DNA of 64,000 nucleotides from Gammaproteobacteria bacterium (GCA_022823625.1 JAJEHQ010000024.1:124001-188000), one strand, 5' to 3'; shown: positions 37,387-47,321, counted from the stretch's first letter. Translations and numbers: made by a program. The notes: generated by a model not told the origin, from the sequence alone.

Positions 37387-37431
37387 AATGTAATCTCCGT
37401 TTTGACAGCCTTATATAGTTGAAATCATAGA

Positions 37432-38298
<867 letters not shown>

Positions 38299-38311
38299 TT
38301 AACAGAGGTTG

Positions 38312-38722
38312 TCAGCGAATACGAAGGCCCGCCTCAATCCAGCCAGCAAATGTTACCACGGTAAATACGGAAAACATGGCGATTGGATTGATGGAACTGA
38401 CTAACCAGAAAATTGCTGCAAAAACGCAGGCAGTGGTAGCAAACTTGATCATTTCGGCCCGAAGCATGATGCCGAATATTCGCGGATCATTGGGGTGAAC
38501 CGCGCGGTTTTTTCCAAAGACTCGCCAGATTGCATAGGCATTTGGAATGATACAGGCGAGTCCACCCAGTAAAGCTGAATAAAACGCAACAAATCCAAAG
38601 ACTGTGCACACGATGGCGCCTACAGAGGTTACGACCGTTTGGGTAACCAGAATGCGCCCGGTGTTTGCCTCAAACGGAAGTTTCAGATGAGCCAAACCAA
38701 AATTATGAATAAATTCAGCCAA
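38312..38722 (-). CDS. atpI: ATP synthase assembly protein I
   Basis: A 136-residue membrane protein with four hydrophobic segments, first in the atp operon as usual. AtpI helps assemble the c ring and may carry magnesium. The segment LLGGLACIIPNAYAIWRVFG is characteristic. The ATG codon begins MAEFIHNFGLAHLKL. The operon leader upstream carries a perfect hairpin. Its sequence varies widely between species, so the call leans partly on position. Confidence 0.88.
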   Translation of the reverse strand: MAEFIHNFGLAHLKLPFEANTGRILVTQTVVTSVGAIVCTVFGFVAFYSALLGGLACIIPNAYAIWRVFGKNRAVHPNDPRIFGIMLRAEMIKFATTACVFAAIFWLVSSINPIAMFSVFTVVTFAGWIEAGLRIR

Positions 38723-38777
38723 GTTCGGAGTAATTTGCCGAGCAAAAGTAATAGGATTTTGACGAGATTATTAATTT

Positions 38778-38802
38778 GAAGCCGGTATAGGATACCGGCT
38801 TC
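38778..38802 (-). promoter_or_regulatory. Perfect hairpin in the leader of the atp operon
   Basis: Arms GAAGCCGGTAT (38778-38788) and its complement (38792-38802) pair over 11 bp with a three-base loop. It lies 56 bases upstream of atpI in the 348-base gap separating it from the phosphonate permease gene. In minus-strand direction it is followed by AAATTAATAATC, not a T run, so it is a poor terminator; it may be an mRNA leader element or the end of read-through from upstream. An AT-rich TATATT stretch about 40 bases further upstream may be the -10 region of the atp promoter. Nothing else was recognised in the gap. Confidence 0.5.
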
Positions 38803-39070
38803 TTTGTATGCGGATAATATAGCAATTTATTCTTGTACTTTGTGCCAAAAATTCCGAAATACACGCGATGTGGGCGAAGACATCGTTCAGTAGTGCTGAT
38901 ACAACCAGGTTCGGAATGGCCACTGACAAATTGACCATGAATGGGTGAAAGTTATCTGGAAATGATTGTGAATGATTCTGGGTTTTGCAACAACTGGCAT
39001 CGCGTAATCACTCACAGGAAAAATTCAATTTGAGATTACGACAGTCTGGTCAAAGCTGATTTGCTGACCG

Positions 39071-40771
39071 CTAGTCTGAGGTCAGTTTCTGCTGCCTCCA
39101 TTTTTGGGTGTGCTTTTCAATGAAGTGTGTCAGCAGCCAGTGAACAATTCGTACGCCCATTGCTGTATACACAATCATCATGGCCATTGCGGCAGCTGGT
39201 GCAACGTCACCAGCATCATCCATATTGACTACAGCCACAGCTGCGATATTGGTGTCGTGTCCGTAAAGAAATACAACAGCAGAAACTGTTGTAATTGCCG
39301 TCACAAACAGATAAATCCAAATGTTTGATAGTGCCGGAATACATATCGGCAGGGTCACATGCCAGAAAGTCTTGTAGAACGGAACCTTAAGGGAAGCAGA
39401 TACCGATTCAAATTCAACGTCTAGCTGCTTTAGGGCAGTTGTTGCAGTCAAATGGGGCACTGTATAGTAATGCACGATATTAGCTAGAACCAGAATAATC
39501 ATGGTCTTGTAAATGAAGTTCAGTGGATTCAAAGGATCATTGAAAAAGAATAGATAAGCCAATCCCAAAACCATTCCCGGTGTGGCCAGCGGGACAATGG
39601 AAAGAAAGTTCAGGGATGAACGTAGTCCTCTGTACCTTCTTGTTTTTTCGATGAAATAAGCGCTGCAGAATATGACTGCTGTTCCTATGAATGCGGTATA
39701 CAACGACATAACCACACTGTTGCGATATGCCTGCCAACTGCCACCATCCATCAGATTGAACTGATAGTTGGTGAGGGATAGACTCAGGTTATATGGCCAG
39801 AACTTGACGAAGGATGCATAAGCGGCTGTTCCCAGAATAGCAAACAAAATGATGCTCACAGCAATGCAGTAGAGCAACATCAATAAGTCAAACCGTCGAT
39901 TCGGTTTTGGCTGGTAGGGTACAGAACCCGGTGTGATTTGAGCGGTTTGCTTACGCTGCACTTGCCGCTGTGCAATGAATGTCACGACAACTGGAAGAAG
40001 CAGAATGACGCTGACGACAGATCCAAGTTGAAAGTTCTGCTGGCCAACAACCTGCTTGTAAATGTCAAGCGACAGGACGGTAAACCATCCGCCGATTACC
40101 TTGCAGGCTCCAAAATCCGTAATTGCATACAGAAACGCGACAAAACAAGCACTCATCACACCGTATTTTGCGGCTGGCAGTGTGATCTTAAAAAAGGTTC
40201 GAATACTCTTCGTACGAAGAACTTTCGCAACCTCGTAGAGCCGTCCATCCGCAGTCGATAGTGCTGTTGACAACAGAATGACGACGTGCGGAAAAATCCA
40301 AAATACCAGGGAAATAACGATTCCAATCGGCCCCCTGATTTCATAGCCAAACATCAACTCTTTCATGTAACCCTGATTGCCAAACATGTAGATGAGTGCA
40401 ATTGCCGGCAGCAGAGACGGCGCTAATAGAGGAATGAGCGAAATCGACCGAAACAGGTTCTTGTAGGGCATGCAGCTTCGTGTCAAGGCATAGGCATAGA
40501 TGAATGCCAGAGTAATGACGATGACCGTTGTGACAACCCCGATTATGATGGTGTTGTAGATGGAAGCAACGAGTGCCGGAGTTTGGAAATATTCAACATA
40601 GTTCAGTATTCCGACAAATTGTCCATCTCTGTTTTCGACACTCTTAAGAAAAATCGTAAAAAGTGGCAGCAGCACCGCAACTGCAACCACCAGCGCGATC
40701 AATACAAGAATTCCACCTTGAAACTTGTCGTCACGGCTGTACTTGGTGACGATTGCCGATGCAGTAGCCAT
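39071..40771 (-). CDS. aepW: 2-aminoethylphosphonate-type ABC transporter permease, fused double domain
   Basis: A 566-residue inner-membrane protein made of two permease domains in one chain, each with six helices, joined by a linker near residues 270-300. Each half carries a coupling loop (AKVLRTKSIRTFFKITLP near 185 and SASLKVPFYKTFWHVTLP near 455). Double-length permeases of this kind are typical for iron(III) and for the second 2-AEP transporter family (PhnU2/AepW type). It lies nine bases after the ATPase gene; SBP, ATPase and permease form one minus-strand operon facing away from pbfA-phnX. Confidence 0.85.
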   Translation of the reverse strand: MATASAIVTKYSRDDKFQGGILVLIALVVAVAVLLPLFTIFLKSVENRDGQFVGILNYVEYFQTPALVASIYNTIIIGVVTTVIVITLAFIYAYALTRSCMPYKNLFRSISLIPLLAPSLLPAIALIYMFGNQGYMKELMFGYEIRGPIGIVISLVFWIFPHVVILLSTALSTADGRLYEVAKVLRTKSIRTFFKITLPAAKYGVMSACFVAFLYAITDFGACKVIGGWFTVLSLDIYKQVVGQQNFQLGSVVSVILLLPVVVTFIAQRQVQRKQTAQITPGSVPYQPKPNRRFDLLMLLYCIAVSIILFAILGTAAYASFVKFWPYNLSLSLTNYQFNLMDGGSWQAYRNSVVMSLYTAFIGTAVIFCSAYFIEKTRRYRGLRSSLNFLSIVPLATPGMVLGLAYLFFFNDPLNPLNFIYKTMIILVLANIVHYYTVPHLTATTALKQLDVEFESVSASLKVPFYKTFWHVTLPICIPALSNIWIYLFVTAITTVSAVVFLYGHDTNIAAVAVVNMDDAGDVAPAAAMAMMIVYTAMGVRIVHWLLTHFIEKHTQKWRQQKLTSD

Positions 40772-40779
40772 TTCAGGTA

Positions 40780-41868
40780 CTAGGCTAGATAGACGTGCAG
40801 CCTCTCGGGTGGAAACTTGATGGATACATTTGCACCACTCTCAATTTCCAGTGAACGCATATCGGAAGGCGGTAACTCAGCAATGAATTCTGTCGAACTG
40901 CTCTCTTCAAAGGCGAGGCGAACCCGAAAAACAGATCCGAGAAATTCAGTATCGATAACAATCGCATTATTGCAGTTGATTTCATTGTTATCGAAATCCG
41001 AGTTATAAATAACGATGTCTTCAGGGCGGATGCATAACAGTACGCGATCGCCCAAAGACAATGTTTCAGTGGCTTGGGCACAGTCGAAACTGAACTGATT
41101 GACTGCGACTTCACCGTTGCCCGACGCGATACCATCAAGAAAATTCATTTTTCCAATGAAGTTTGCTACAAAAGGAGTTGTCGGGTTGCTATATATCTCC
41201 TGTGGAGTGCCGGTCTGTGCGATCACTCCGTGGTCCATCACAACGATCCGGTCGCCCATCGTCAGTGCTTCTTCCTGGTCGTGGGTAACGAGTACAGTGG
41301 TAATACCAATCTTTCGCTGCAGATCAAGGATCTCTCGACGCAGTCGTTGTCGAACTTTTGCATCAAGCGCTGAAAGCGGTTCATCGAGCAGCAGCAATCC
41401 GGGTGATGTCGCAAGAGCTCTTGCCAAGGCGACTCGCTGCTGCTGGCCTCCTGACAGTTGTCCGGGATATTTATCACTATGGCCCTCAAGTCCCACCGTA
41501 GCAATCAATTGCTGGACTCTTTCCTGGATTTTCTGTTTCGGCAGTTTACGATTTGCCAGACCAAATCCAAGATTTTCATTGACGGTTAAATTCGGGAATA
41601 GGGCGTAGGACTGAAAGACGATGCCAAAGTCTCGGTCCTCTGGCGGTAGCGATGTGATGTCCACACCGTTTTGTACGATAGTGCCTACAGTTGGGGTTTC
41701 CAGGCCAGCGATGCAACGCAAGACTGTTGTTTTGCCACACCCTGACGGGCCTAACAAACAAATGAGTTCGCTTTGATCGACCTCGAGAGAAACCTGACTT
41801 AATGCTTCAAACTCCCCAAAGCGTTTCGTCAAATTTTGAATAAGCAGATATGAATCGGAACTTGACAT
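40780..41868 (-). CDS. aepV: 2-aminoethylphosphonate-type ABC transporter ATPase
   Basis: A 362-residue ATPase. Walker A LLGPSGCGKTT is near residue 37, the signature LSGGQQQRVALARAL near 137, Walker B LLLLDEPLSALD near 158, then the H-loop VTHDQEEA. The C-terminal 120 residues form the OB-like TOBE domain typical of the MalK/PotA group. The ATG at 41868 starts MSSSDSYLL as expected; the frame is open 17 codons further but without support. It powers the permease encoded next. Confidence 0.88.
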   Translation of the reverse strand: MSSSDSYLLIQNLTKRFGEFEALSQVSLEVDQSELICLLGPSGCGKTTVLRCIAGLETPTVGTIVQNGVDITSLPPEDRDFGIVFQSYALFPNLTVNENLGFGLANRKLPKQKIQERVQQLIATVGLEGHSDKYPGQLSGGQQQRVALARALATSPGLLLLDEPLSALDAKVRQRLRREILDLQRKIGITTVLVTHDQEEALTMGDRIVVMDHGVIAQTGTPQEIYSNPTTPFVANFIGKMNFLDGIASGNGEVAVNQFSFDCAQATETLSLGDRVLLCIRPEDIVIYNSDFDNNEINCNNAIVIDTEFLGSVFRVRLAFEESSSTEFIAELPPSDMRSLEIESGANVSIKFPPERLHVYLA

Positions 41869-41902
41869 CCCATTGATCCGGTGTGTCAAGAGATAATTCC
41901 GA

Positions 41903-41966
41903 GGGTCAGTGAATATCACTGCCCCCGAAATTTATCCAATAATGTAGATTGTCGAATAATCGACAA
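41903..41966 (-). promoter_or_regulatory. Two intergenic hairpins between binding-protein and ATPase genes
   Basis: One hairpin has arms TTGTCGA (41949-41955) and its complement (41960-41966) with a four-base loop; a second at 41903-41925 pairs TCAGTGA with TCACTG and flanking G/C runs. Neither is followed by a T run on the minus strand. Such structures commonly protect the binding-protein mRNA or reduce read-through into the ATPase gene. Confidence 0.45.
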
Positions 41967-41983
41967 CTAGGTCCTGGATTGCT

Positions 41984-43021
41984 CTAGGATTTTGGTTCCG
42001 ATTTTGCGCCGTACCGGTTTTGCCATTCGGACAGAATCCTTTGGCGATTTCCAGCGGCCCATGCAAAATCGTTATTGATCATCTTCTCAAGAATCATCGG
42101 CGGAAAGTTCTCGACTTCTTGAGCGACACCAGGCATTGCGACGACTGCATATTCACGGTTGTAAATCTCATTCGCCTTTTTGGTAACTGACCAATCTGCA
42201 AGTGCTTGTGCAGCTGCCATGTTTTTGGCACCCTTGACAATTCCAAAGGCTTCCAAGTCCCAGCCAACACCTTCTGCTGGAGCAATCACTTCAACCGGTG
42301 CGCCTTGATTTTTCAGTTTTGCACCACGGTATGCGAAGGAAACTCCGACAGTAATTTCTCCGGCAGCAGCCTGCTTGCACGGCTTGGAGCCAGAGTGTGT
42401 GTACCAAGCAATATTTTCATGCAAGGAATCCATGAATGCCCAACCGTCTTCTTCACCCCAGATTTGGAGCCAACTCGACACATCGAGAAAACCTGTACCG
42501 GAAGAATTTGGATTCGGCATGACAACATGGCCCTGATACTCAGGTTTGGTCAGATCCTGCCACGATGAAGGTTGAGGAACCCCATTCTTTTCACCTTCAA
42601 CGGTGTTGTAGCAGATTGACGCGATCCAGGCTCTTTGGCCAACCCACAGCGGTGGGTCCATAGTCGGATCAACGTACTTAGGATCCAGCATTTCTACACC
42701 CTTTGGAGAATAACCTTCAAAGTAATCTTCATTGGCGAGAAACACCAGGCTGGTTGCAGCCAGTCCCCAAACGATATCGGCTTGAGGATTGTCTTTTTCA
42801 GCTAGAAGTTTGGCAGTAATAATACCTGTCGAGTCCCTAGCTCCCCATTTCAAATCAATGTTGGGGTTGTCAGCTTCAAATTCTTGCTCAAACATGGCAA
42901 GTTCATCCGCTTCAATTGCCGTGTAGACAATTAACTCATCCTGCGCAACGGCAGTACCTATCAGAGCAACCATTGCAACCAAAGAGGTTATGATGGTCCT
43001 TAGTCTGAGATAGTAGTTCAT
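41984..43021 (-). CDS. aepX: 2-aminoethylphosphonate-type periplasmic binding protein
   Basis: A 345-residue periplasmic protein with a signal peptide (about residues 1-26, ending AVAQ before DELIVYTA). The stretches TAIEADEL, DSTGIITAKLLAEK and ADIVWGLAATSLV are the pattern of the second family of 2-AEP binding proteins (PhnS2/AepX). The ATG at 43021 has a perfect GGAGG site seven bases upstream, clearly better than the ATG five codons earlier. The divergent neighbours encode phosphonate breakdown enzymes, so the ligand is probably 2-AEP or its 1-hydroxy derivative; the sequence cannot tell which. Confidence 0.87.
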   Translation of the reverse strand: MNYYLRLRTIITSLVAMVALIGTAVAQDELIVYTAIEADELAMFEQEFEADNPNIDLKWGARDSTGIITAKLLAEKDNPQADIVWGLAATSLVFLANEDYFEGYSPKGVEMLDPKYVDPTMDPPLWVGQRAWIASICYNTVEGEKNGVPQPSSWQDLTKPEYQGHVVMPNPNSSGTGFLDVSSWLQIWGEEDGWAFMDSLHENIAWYTHSGSKPCKQAAAGEITVGVSFAYRGAKLKNQGAPVEVIAPAEGVGWDLEAFGIVKGAKNMAAAQALADWSVTKKANEIYNREYAVVAMPGVAQEVENFPPMILEKMINNDFAWAAGNRQRILSEWQNRYGAKSEPKS

Positions 43022-43275
43022 AAAAGCTACCTCCATTCTGTATAGGGTGAATCAAACTTTATACTTCGATTCGGGAACCTAATATTAACTTAATTTAGAA
43101 AACATATTGTCAACTTCCAATTATCCACACATTTCGCAAATCGCAAAATTTTATTTTTATGAATAGTGATGTTAAATAAAATCAGCTAGTTAGGTGTAAT
43201 GCAACTGATTAAAGCGATTTGTATAAATTGAATAATTTGTCTGATTTTGAAGGAAGAGGGTGCAAAAGCTTTTTG

Positions 43276-43344
43276 GAAGAATAAGCTTGTCCCATCGTGA
43301 ATCTACTCTGTTAATTTCAATATTGCTGTGTACGCTTATTCTTC
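43276..43344 (+). promoter_or_regulatory. Long-spaced inverted repeat in the divergent phosphonate promoter region
   Basis: GAAGAATAAGC (43276-43286) and its perfect complement (43334-43344) flank 47 bases, 46 bases before the pbfA start. It is the only long dyad in the 368-base region between aepX and pbfA, which must hold both promoters. TATAAA at 43351-43356 may be the -10 of pbfA. A regulator binding two half-sites or a leader hairpin are both possible; no regulator gene is nearby. Confidence 0.45.
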
Positions 43345-43389
43345 ATTGCATATAAACAGAAGCACTGAAAACGTTGAGAGAATTACACC

Positions 43390-44757
43390 GTGAATATCAA
43401 TGAAAAATCTGACACACTGCACTCTGAAGGGGATACCAACCTGTCTCTGGAAAGAGCCTCCTGGCGTCAGCAGATTGACGATCCTGAAACGTTGGACTGG
43501 CTGGAAAGAGATGAGAAATTGTTCCTGCATCAATCACTATCAACGCCATGTCTTGATGTTCTAGTTGGTGCTCAAGGGTCTGAAGTTACAAATATTCGAG
43601 GGGATCGGTACATCGACTTTCACGGTAACAGTGTGCATCAAATTGGATATCAGCATCCGAAAGTTATTGAAGCAATTCGAAATCAGTTGGATACGCTACC
43701 GTTCTGCCCACGTCGATTTACCAATGTTCCGGCCATTGAACTGGCGCAAAATCTGATTGACCTTACACCTTCTGATTTGGGTCGGGTGCTTTTTGCCCCT
43801 GGCGGTACCAGCGCAATTGGCATGGCTTTGAAAATTGCCCGTATGGTGACTGGTAGATTCAAAACAATATCCATGTGGGATTCATTTCATGGTGCATCTC
43901 TTGATGCTATTTCGATAGGAGGAGAAGCTGATTTTCGAAAATACGCCGGTCCCTTATTGCCGGGTACTGAACATGTGCCACCACCCAATCCTGCCACTTG
44001 TCCTTTCAAATGTAGCGGGAGCTGCAATCTGCAGTGTGCGGATTATGTGGACTATGTACTGGGAAAGGAAGGCGATGTCGCGGCAGTTGTGTCCGAAACT
44101 GTTTCCAGTGTGCCGTATTTTCCGCCGGTTGAATACTGGCATCGGATTCGAGAGGCGTGCGATAAACACAATGCTCTGCTGATTCTGGATGAAATTCCTC
44201 ATTCGCTGGGACGAACTGGAACCTTGTTTGCTTTTGAGCATTATGAAATTACTCCTGATCTGCTGGTTTTGGGAAAAGGGCTTGGTGGAGGAGTATTCCC
44301 ATTGGCTGCTGTCATTGCAAAAGAGGAATTTAACGTTGTTCAAGACCGTTCTATTGGGCACTATACCCATGAGAAAAATCCGGTCGCCTGTGCCGCAGGA
44401 TTGGCTACATTGGAAATCATCGTTGAGGAAAATCTAGCGGAACGTTCCAATATTCTCGGACGAGAAGTCCGGCGTCATCTTCAAGCAAATCTAAACAAAT
44501 TCAATTGTGTTTCGGATATTCGTGGGCTTGGATTGCTGCTTGGTATTGAGTTGGATGACCAGCAATACGATGGTAAAAAATTGGCCAGTGAAGTTCTGTA
44601 CGCCTGCTTGCAATCGGGCTTGAGTTTCAAGGTATCGATGGGAACTGTGTTGACGCTAGCTCCGCCACTAAACATTTCTCAAAAAGATTTGGACAGGGCG
44701 CTAGACATATTGATCAAAGCGATTGGGGTTATTTCTGCGAGAGCACAGGACTCTTGA
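43390..44757 (+). CDS. pbfA: PbfA-like class III PLP enzyme, probable 1-hydroxy-2-aminoethylphosphonate ammonia-lyase
   Basis: A 455-residue PLP enzyme of the class III aminotransferase fold. The PLP lysine is K296 in VLGKGLGGGVFP, and the cofactor aspartate lies in LILDEIPHSLGRTG near 263. FLHQSLSTPCLDVL, FCPRRFTN and an extra cysteine-rich loop (CPFKCSGSCNLQCADY, about residues 199-215) mark a distinct subgroup. PbfA enzymes convert (R)-1-hydroxy-2-AEP to phosphonoacetaldehyde and ammonia and are found next to phnX, as here. No class V PhnW transaminase is present in the window. The start is GTG with GAGAG upstream. An ordinary aminotransferase role cannot be excluded by reading alone. Confidence 0.75.
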   Translation: MNINEKSDTLHSEGDTNLSLERASWRQQIDDPETLDWLERDEKLFLHQSLSTPCLDVLVGAQGSEVTNIRGDRYIDFHGNSVHQIGYQHPKVIEAIRNQLDTLPFCPRRFTNVPAIELAQNLIDLTPSDLGRVLFAPGGTSAIGMALKIARMVTGRFKTISMWDSFHGASLDAISIGGEADFRKYAGPLLPGTEHVPPPNPATCPFKCSGSCNLQCADYVDYVLGKEGDVAAVVSETVSSVPYFPPVEYWHRIREACDKHNALLILDEIPHSLGRTGTLFAFEHYEITPDLLVLGKGLGGGVFPLAAVIAKEEFNVVQDRSIGHYTHEKNPVACAAGLATLEIIVEENLAERSNILGREVRRHLQANLNKFNCVSDIRGLGLLLGIELDDQQYDGKKLASEVLYACLQSGLSFKVSMGTVLTLAPPLNISQKDLDRALDILIKAIGVISARAQDS

Positions 44758-44879
44758 TCAAGTTCAAGTTGTGTACCCATTGATATATTTATCATGCAAC
44801 AATGCGAACAAATGGCGGCTGAGTCTATAAATCTATAAAATTTCCCCATCGATAAATTAAAATTGCGCTCTAACCGATA

Positions 44880-44920
44880 CCCCGTTGGAACTTCTTGCGG
44901 ATACCCAACAGGGATTTTTT
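44880..44920 (+). terminator. Intrinsic terminator between pbfA and phnX
   Basis: A nine-position stem with one mismatch (CCCCGTTGG at 44880-44888 against CCAACAGGG at 44905-44913) is followed by A and six T (44915-44920). It separates the two phosphonate genes, so phnX is either expressed from its own promoter or at a lower level by read-through. Confidence 0.75.
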
Positions 44921-44992
44921 GCTTTTCTGCGGTCGGTTGGAAATTTTTTAAGATATTTGAGTAGTATTCGAACTCGTTAGAGGCAGCAGCAC

Positions 44993-45835
44993 ATGAAATC
45001 AGAGTACGTTTATAAAAGAACATATCAGGGCAAGGTTAAGGGCCTGATTCTTGATTGGAGTGGAACAACAGCAGATGCGTTTGTGATCGCACCGGCTATT
45101 GTATTTGTGGAAGCTTTTGAAAAACACGGCGTGGAAATCTCTATGGAAGAAGCACGCGGTCCGATGGGCCTTAGGAAGGACTTGCATATAGCAGCACTGA
45201 TGGAAGTACCGGAGATCAGAGACAGATGGACAAAGGTATACGATGCCGAACCAACTCAAAAAGACGTTGATGCAGTGTTTGCTGATTTTGTTCCGATGCA
45301 GCTGTCCTGTTTAAGTCGATATACGAAACTGCTCCCCGGGGTCGCAGAATTAACCCAACAGTTTCAGAAAGATGGAATCAAAATCGGTTCGACTACGGGA
45401 TTTACAAAGAGCATGGTGGAAATTTTGGCTGCTGATGCAGCCAAACAGGGTTACAAGCCTGATGTTACCGTCGCTGGCGATGAAGTTTTCCACGGTGCCC
45501 GTCCCAGACCTTTTATGATTTATCGAAATCTCGATATGCTGGATGTGTGGCCGATCGAGTCAGTTGTCAAAGTCGACGATACGGTAGGCGGTGTAGGCGA
45601 AGGTTTGGCAGCAGGCTGCTGGTCTGTCGGAATTGCAGGATACAGCAACTACCTGAACATCAATACCATTGAGGAAAGAGAATCAATGTCTGACAAGGAG
45701 TATGCTCGAAGACTCGCTCATTGCAGAGACGTGCTTGAAAAATGTGGCCCTCACTACGTCATTAACGAGTTTACAGAACTGCCTGCCGTCATTGATGACG
45801 TGAATGCAAGACTGGCACGTGGAGAAAGGCCATAA
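44993..45835 (+). CDS. phnX: PhnX-like phosphonoacetaldehyde hydrolase (phosphonatase)
   Basis: A 280-residue HAD-superfamily enzyme that would cleave phosphonoacetaldehyde to acetaldehyde and phosphate. The nucleophile loop is ILDWSGTTADAF with D21; the Schiff-base lysine is K62 in PMGLRKDLH, 41 residues later, the same spacing as in known phosphonatases; IKIGSTTGFTKSM supplies motif II and VVKVDDTVGGVGEG the acidic motif, where the usual second aspartate four residues on appears to be glycine. The ATG has AGAGG upstream. It follows pbfA after a terminator. Activity is likely but the acidic-motif change deserves a check. Confidence 0.85.
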   Translation: MKSEYVYKRTYQGKVKGLILDWSGTTADAFVIAPAIVFVEAFEKHGVEISMEEARGPMGLRKDLHIAALMEVPEIRDRWTKVYDAEPTQKDVDAVFADFVPMQLSCLSRYTKLLPGVAELTQQFQKDGIKIGSTTGFTKSMVEILAADAAKQGYKPDVTVAGDEVFHGARPRPFMIYRNLDMLDVWPIESVVKVDDTVGGVGEGLAAGCWSVGIAGYSNYLNINTIEERESMSDKEYARRLAHCRDVLEKCGPHYVINEFTELPAVIDDVNARLARGERP

Positions 45836-45925
45836 GTCACGAGCGACAGGCATCTTGACAAAGATCTAGTGTCGTATGAAAGTGTTTCAATTTGCTGAGA
45901 GCAGTCTGAGTGAAAAATTACCACT

Positions 45926-46594
45926 TCACTTCGAGCTCTCAGCAGACTCCAGTTCAGCATGAGACTTTGACTTGCGTGACCGTTCTTTTCCCGGTGAATC
46001 TCTGTGCACAGCATGCGGTGGCCACAAATCACCGAGACTGAAAGTGATTGCCTCAAATGGCGGCAGTGAAACTGGTTCATCATCAAACAGTTTGTCGATC
46101 AATACCCACTGCGTTTCGTGCAGCCTGAATGCCTCTAATGAGCGGTTATCTGGGTCCACCAACCAAAGATAGCTGACACCCTCGCGGGCATAAACTGCAC
46201 TTTTTTCACCCAGTTCAAGCTTACGGGTCGACGGGGAAAGTACTTCGCACACCCAATCCGGTACTAAGGTGAAGTAGGCGGTAGTCGGAATCTTGGACAT
46301 TCTCACGCGCCGCCATCCTGCAATATCTGGCACCACAATGTCCTCACTCAGGTGGAGTTCAGGCTCGTCGATGATCCACCAGCCGCCAGGTCCACCGTCG
46401 CCAAAGTGAAAAGGATTGCCGATACGACTCCCAAGTCCCGAACTGGCTATTGCATGAAGAGGTGCCGGTCTGGGATGAGTGTACAGTTTGCCGCCGACAA
46501 TTTCTGCAACCTTATGTGGTGGTGCATTCAATACGTCCTGATAGGTTGCCCGAATTGAATCTGAATCAATTTTTGCCGCCTGCTTTTTTTTCAT
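45926..46594 (-). CDS. Uma2-family (DUF820) putative restriction-like nuclease
   Basis: A 222-residue protein with the Uma2/DUF820 PD-(D/E)XK fold. EIVGGKLYTHPRP near residue 32 begins the fold, DIVVPDIAGWRRVR (about 85-100) carries the catalytic aspartate, and PDWVCEVLSPSTRK (about 112-125) gives the E-x-S motif; YLWLVDPDNRSLEAF follows. Function of this widespread family is unknown; it often lies in accessory regions. The last 30 residues are charged and disordered. It is convergent with phnX and does not belong to the phosphonate operon. Confidence 0.85.
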   Translation of the reverse strand: MKKKQAAKIDSDSIRATYQDVLNAPPHKVAEIVGGKLYTHPRPAPLHAIASSGLGSRIGNPFHFGDGGPGGWWIIDEPELHLSEDIVVPDIAGWRRVRMSKIPTTAYFTLVPDWVCEVLSPSTRKLELGEKSAVYAREGVSYLWLVDPDNRSLEAFRLHETQWVLIDKLFDDEPVSLPPFEAITFSLGDLWPPHAVHRDSPGKERSRKSKSHAELESAESSK

Positions 46595-46966
46595 TATGCC
46601 TTGAAACTTTGACGGTATTGCGGTTTGATTCCAATTGAAAAGTGAGTGCTGATCAATGACTCAATTATCTAAGTGACGATTTTACCCAATCAAATATAGA
46701 AAAATCTCAAACATCAAAGATTACTTCACATCAGATGCTCACGCGATAATCTAGCGTCTCGAATTGTTTGATTGAATGACTTGCAAAATTTCGAGAATCT
46801 GGAAGTGGATTTGGATAATTTCTGCGAGTCTTGCTTAATCAAACCGCGAACATTGTCATCCTATGTAGCGTAATTTGAAATTATTAGATTTTGATCAAAT
46901 AATTCGCTTGCCAATCGACATAGTTAGAACTCCATTAACCGTCCCTAGATGAGCATGGGTCTAAAA
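46595..46966. other. AT-rich intergenic stretch, no gene recognised
   Basis: About 370 bases upstream of the Uma2 gene with stops in all frames and AT content clearly higher than the GC-rich SRPBCC segment at 47.4-48.0 kb. It probably holds the Uma2 promoter. No terminator, repeat or RNA gene was recognised. Confidence 0.4.
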
Positions 46967-47104
46967 ATGATGAAATATCGAATTGACAATCAAATCGCAT
47001 TACACAAACCACCAAAAGGCCCACTGGCACTCTTGCTTAAAGACATTGTGGAGACATTGAGACAGCGCCAGTACACACAAGTTACGATTCAAGAGACGCT
47101 TTAG
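46967..47104 (+). pseudogene. Short remnant resembling the N-terminus of a site-specific integrase
   Basis: Forty-five codons containing KPPKGPLALLLKDIVETLRQRQYTQVTIQ before a TAG. The pattern of a helix with LRQRxY followed by TIQ resembles the SAM-like DNA-binding start of tyrosine recombinases (L-xx-RGY-xx-TI). The rest is missing and the following 200 bases are not open in any useful frame. The family match is weak and rests on a short stretch. Confidence 0.3.
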
Positions 47105-47321
47105 GGTATTACCAAAAACATGCACACATAAGCTTACGCCAAGTCAGGTTTTCGAAATCCAACCTCGTACAACGACTCAAGGTAGAATTCGAACGCGGAG
47201 CAGGGCCATATCAATCGGGTGTAGGACGCATGTACTGGCAGGATGCACTTTGGTAGGCTGAGCTCTCGGGCAGTGGATGCTTGGTAGTTGTCCACTTTTT
47301 GCTAAGTGAGCGCTTTGGCTA

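Noticed and set aside
45894-45943. Inverted repeat GCTGAGAGC/GCTCTCAGC between phnX and the Uma2 gene
   Set aside because: It overlaps the Uma2 coding end, has a 32-base loop and no T run, so a terminator call is not supported.
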